Assembly (NCBI GenBank): GCA_027489105.1
Contig: JAIYAJ010000211.1
Coordinates: 1-5,419 of the forward strand
Reading direction: 5' to 3'
DNA length: 5,419 bases
Source: Zymomonas sp.
Lineage (GTDB): Bacteria; Pseudomonadota; Alphaproteobacteria; Sphingomonadales; Sphingomonadaceae
The notes beneath the pieces are model-generated. The model had not been told where the DNA came from, ran no database searches, and saw nothing but the letters and a program-made list of their open reading frames with translations. The first letter of the stretch is position 1. Every line of letters starts with the position of its first letter. Shown in pieces: positions 4,799 to 5,419 of this stretch. The translations under genes and the position numbers were made by a program.

Positions 4799-5419
4799 AT
4801 GACCGATCTGCCCAACGTCCTGCCCGACAGCCGCACCGCGACGGTGCTGGAAGCGCCCGACCGGATGGTGAAGGTGCGCGAGATGTTCGGCATCGATATC
4901 GACATGGAGGTGCCCGCCTTCTCCGAGGCCGACGAGCGCGTGCCCGATGTCGATCCGGCCTATGTGTTCGACCCGGACACGACGCTGGCGATCCTGGCCG
5001 GCTTCGCGCACAACCGCCGCGTGATGGTTCAGGGCTATCATGGCACCGGCAAGTCGAGCCATATCGAGCAGGTCGCGGCGCGGCTGAAATGGCCCTGCAT
5101 CCGCATCAATCTCGACGCGCATATCAGCCGCATCGACCTTGTCGGCCGCGACGCGATCGTGCTCCGCGACGGGCATCAGGTGACCGAGTTCCGCGAAGGC
5201 CTTCTGCCCTGGGCGCTGCAGACGCCGACCGCCTTGGTGTTCGACGAATATGATGCCGGCCGCCCGGACGTGATGTTCGTGATCCAGCGCGTTCTGGAGA
5301 CCGAGGGCAAGCTGACCCTTCTCGACCAGAACCGCGTCATCCGGCCGAACCCGTGGTTCCGGCTGTTCGCCACCGCGAACACCGTCGGGCTGGGCGATAC
5401 CACCGGGCTGTATCACGGC
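4799..5419 (+). CDS. cobS: Cobaltochelatase AAA+ subunit CobS (3' end beyond window)
   Basis: CobS is the AAA+ ATPase subunit that, with CobT, drives cobalt insertion by CobN into hydrogenobyrinic acid a,c-diamide in aerobic cobalamin synthesis. 207 codons are present with no stop; the family is about 330 residues, so the C-terminal third is missing only because the window ends. The protein shows the N-terminal CobS segment (VREMFGIDIDMEVPAFSEAD), Walker A GYHGTGKSS (79-87), a NLDAHISRIDLVGRD segment (about 104-118), Walker B ALVFDEYD (145-152), and a sensor-1-like FATANT (190-195, Asn194). ATG 4799 has AAAGG (4787-4791) with a 7-nt gap. It follows the J-domain gene by 29 bp on the same strand. 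cobT would be expected next, but lies outside. Whether the genome has the rest of the cobalamin pathway cannot be judged here. Confidence 0.96.
   Translation, partial: MTDLPNVLPDSRTATVLEAPDRMVKVREMFGIDIDMEVPAFSEADERVPDVDPAYVFDPDTTLAILAGFAHNRRVMVQGYHGTGKSSHIEQVAARLKWPCIRINLDAHISRIDLVGRDAIVLRDGHQVTEFREGLLPWALQTPTALVFDEYDAGRPDVMFVIQRVLETEGKLTLLDQNRVIRPNPWFRLFATANTVGLGDTTGLYHG

Noticed and set aside
4766..5416. 216-residue - strand frame opposite cobS
   Set aside because: Antisense to CobS, which has Walker A, Walker B and sensor motifs. The His/Asp/Gly-rich composition is a codon-complement artefact.
1..5419. CRISPR array, tRNA, rRNA, transposase or phage genes
   Set aside because: No regularly spaced direct repeats, tRNA-like cloverleaf, rRNA segments or transposase/integrase motifs seen. 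The only repeat element is the palindromic one at 129-240.

Overview
The window is high-GC, densely packed bacterial DNA. The proteins (ProA, a DUF3667 membrane protein, DUF1328, BolA, a J-domain protein and CobS) all read like alphaproteobacterial, most likely sphingomonad (Sphingomonadales), orthologues. This assignment comes from recalled protein families; no search was run.

Layout. (1) Positions 2-466 hold the decayed remains of a TonB-dependent outer-membrane receptor gene on the + strand. It is split by a roughly 107-bp double-hairpin repeat with CTAG termini at 129-240. The receptor reading frame is the same on both sides of the repeat, and the repeat itself supplies two in-frame TAG stops. 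(2) Positions 467-707 carry no gene I can defend. (3) proA (glutamate-5-semialdehyde dehydrogenase) lies on the - strand at 708-1985. It is divergent from (4) a DUF3667 membrane protein with an N-terminal zinc ribbon (2061-3155, +). (5) Three small genes follow on the - strand, transcribed in the order bolA-like (4127-3843), DUF1328 small membrane protein (3757-3575), and an exported cysteine-containing protein (3509-3174) that converges on the DUF3667 gene. (6) Divergent from bolA, with only 39 bp between, is a + strand pair: a J-domain protein starting at TTG (4167-4769) and cobS (4799 onward), which runs off the window end after 207 codons.

How the parts relate. proA is a housekeeping proline-synthesis gene. 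The bolA / J-domain / cobS cluster is a neighbourhood I recall from alphaproteobacteria. It joins an Fe-S/glutaredoxin partner family, a chaperone co-factor and the AAA+ subunit of cobaltochelatase. The DUF1328 gene has a near-ideal alphaproteobacterial general-stress (EcfG-type sigma) promoter, GGAAC-N17-CGTT, about 30 bp upstream of its ribosome-binding site and start, so it is probably a stress-response gene.

The main points for a second look are the repeat sitting inside the receptor gene with the frame preserved, the EcfG-type promoter, and the J-domain protein with a zinc-site-like Cys/His pattern at its N-terminus. I found no CRISPR array, tRNA, rRNA, transposase or clearly new multi-gene system.
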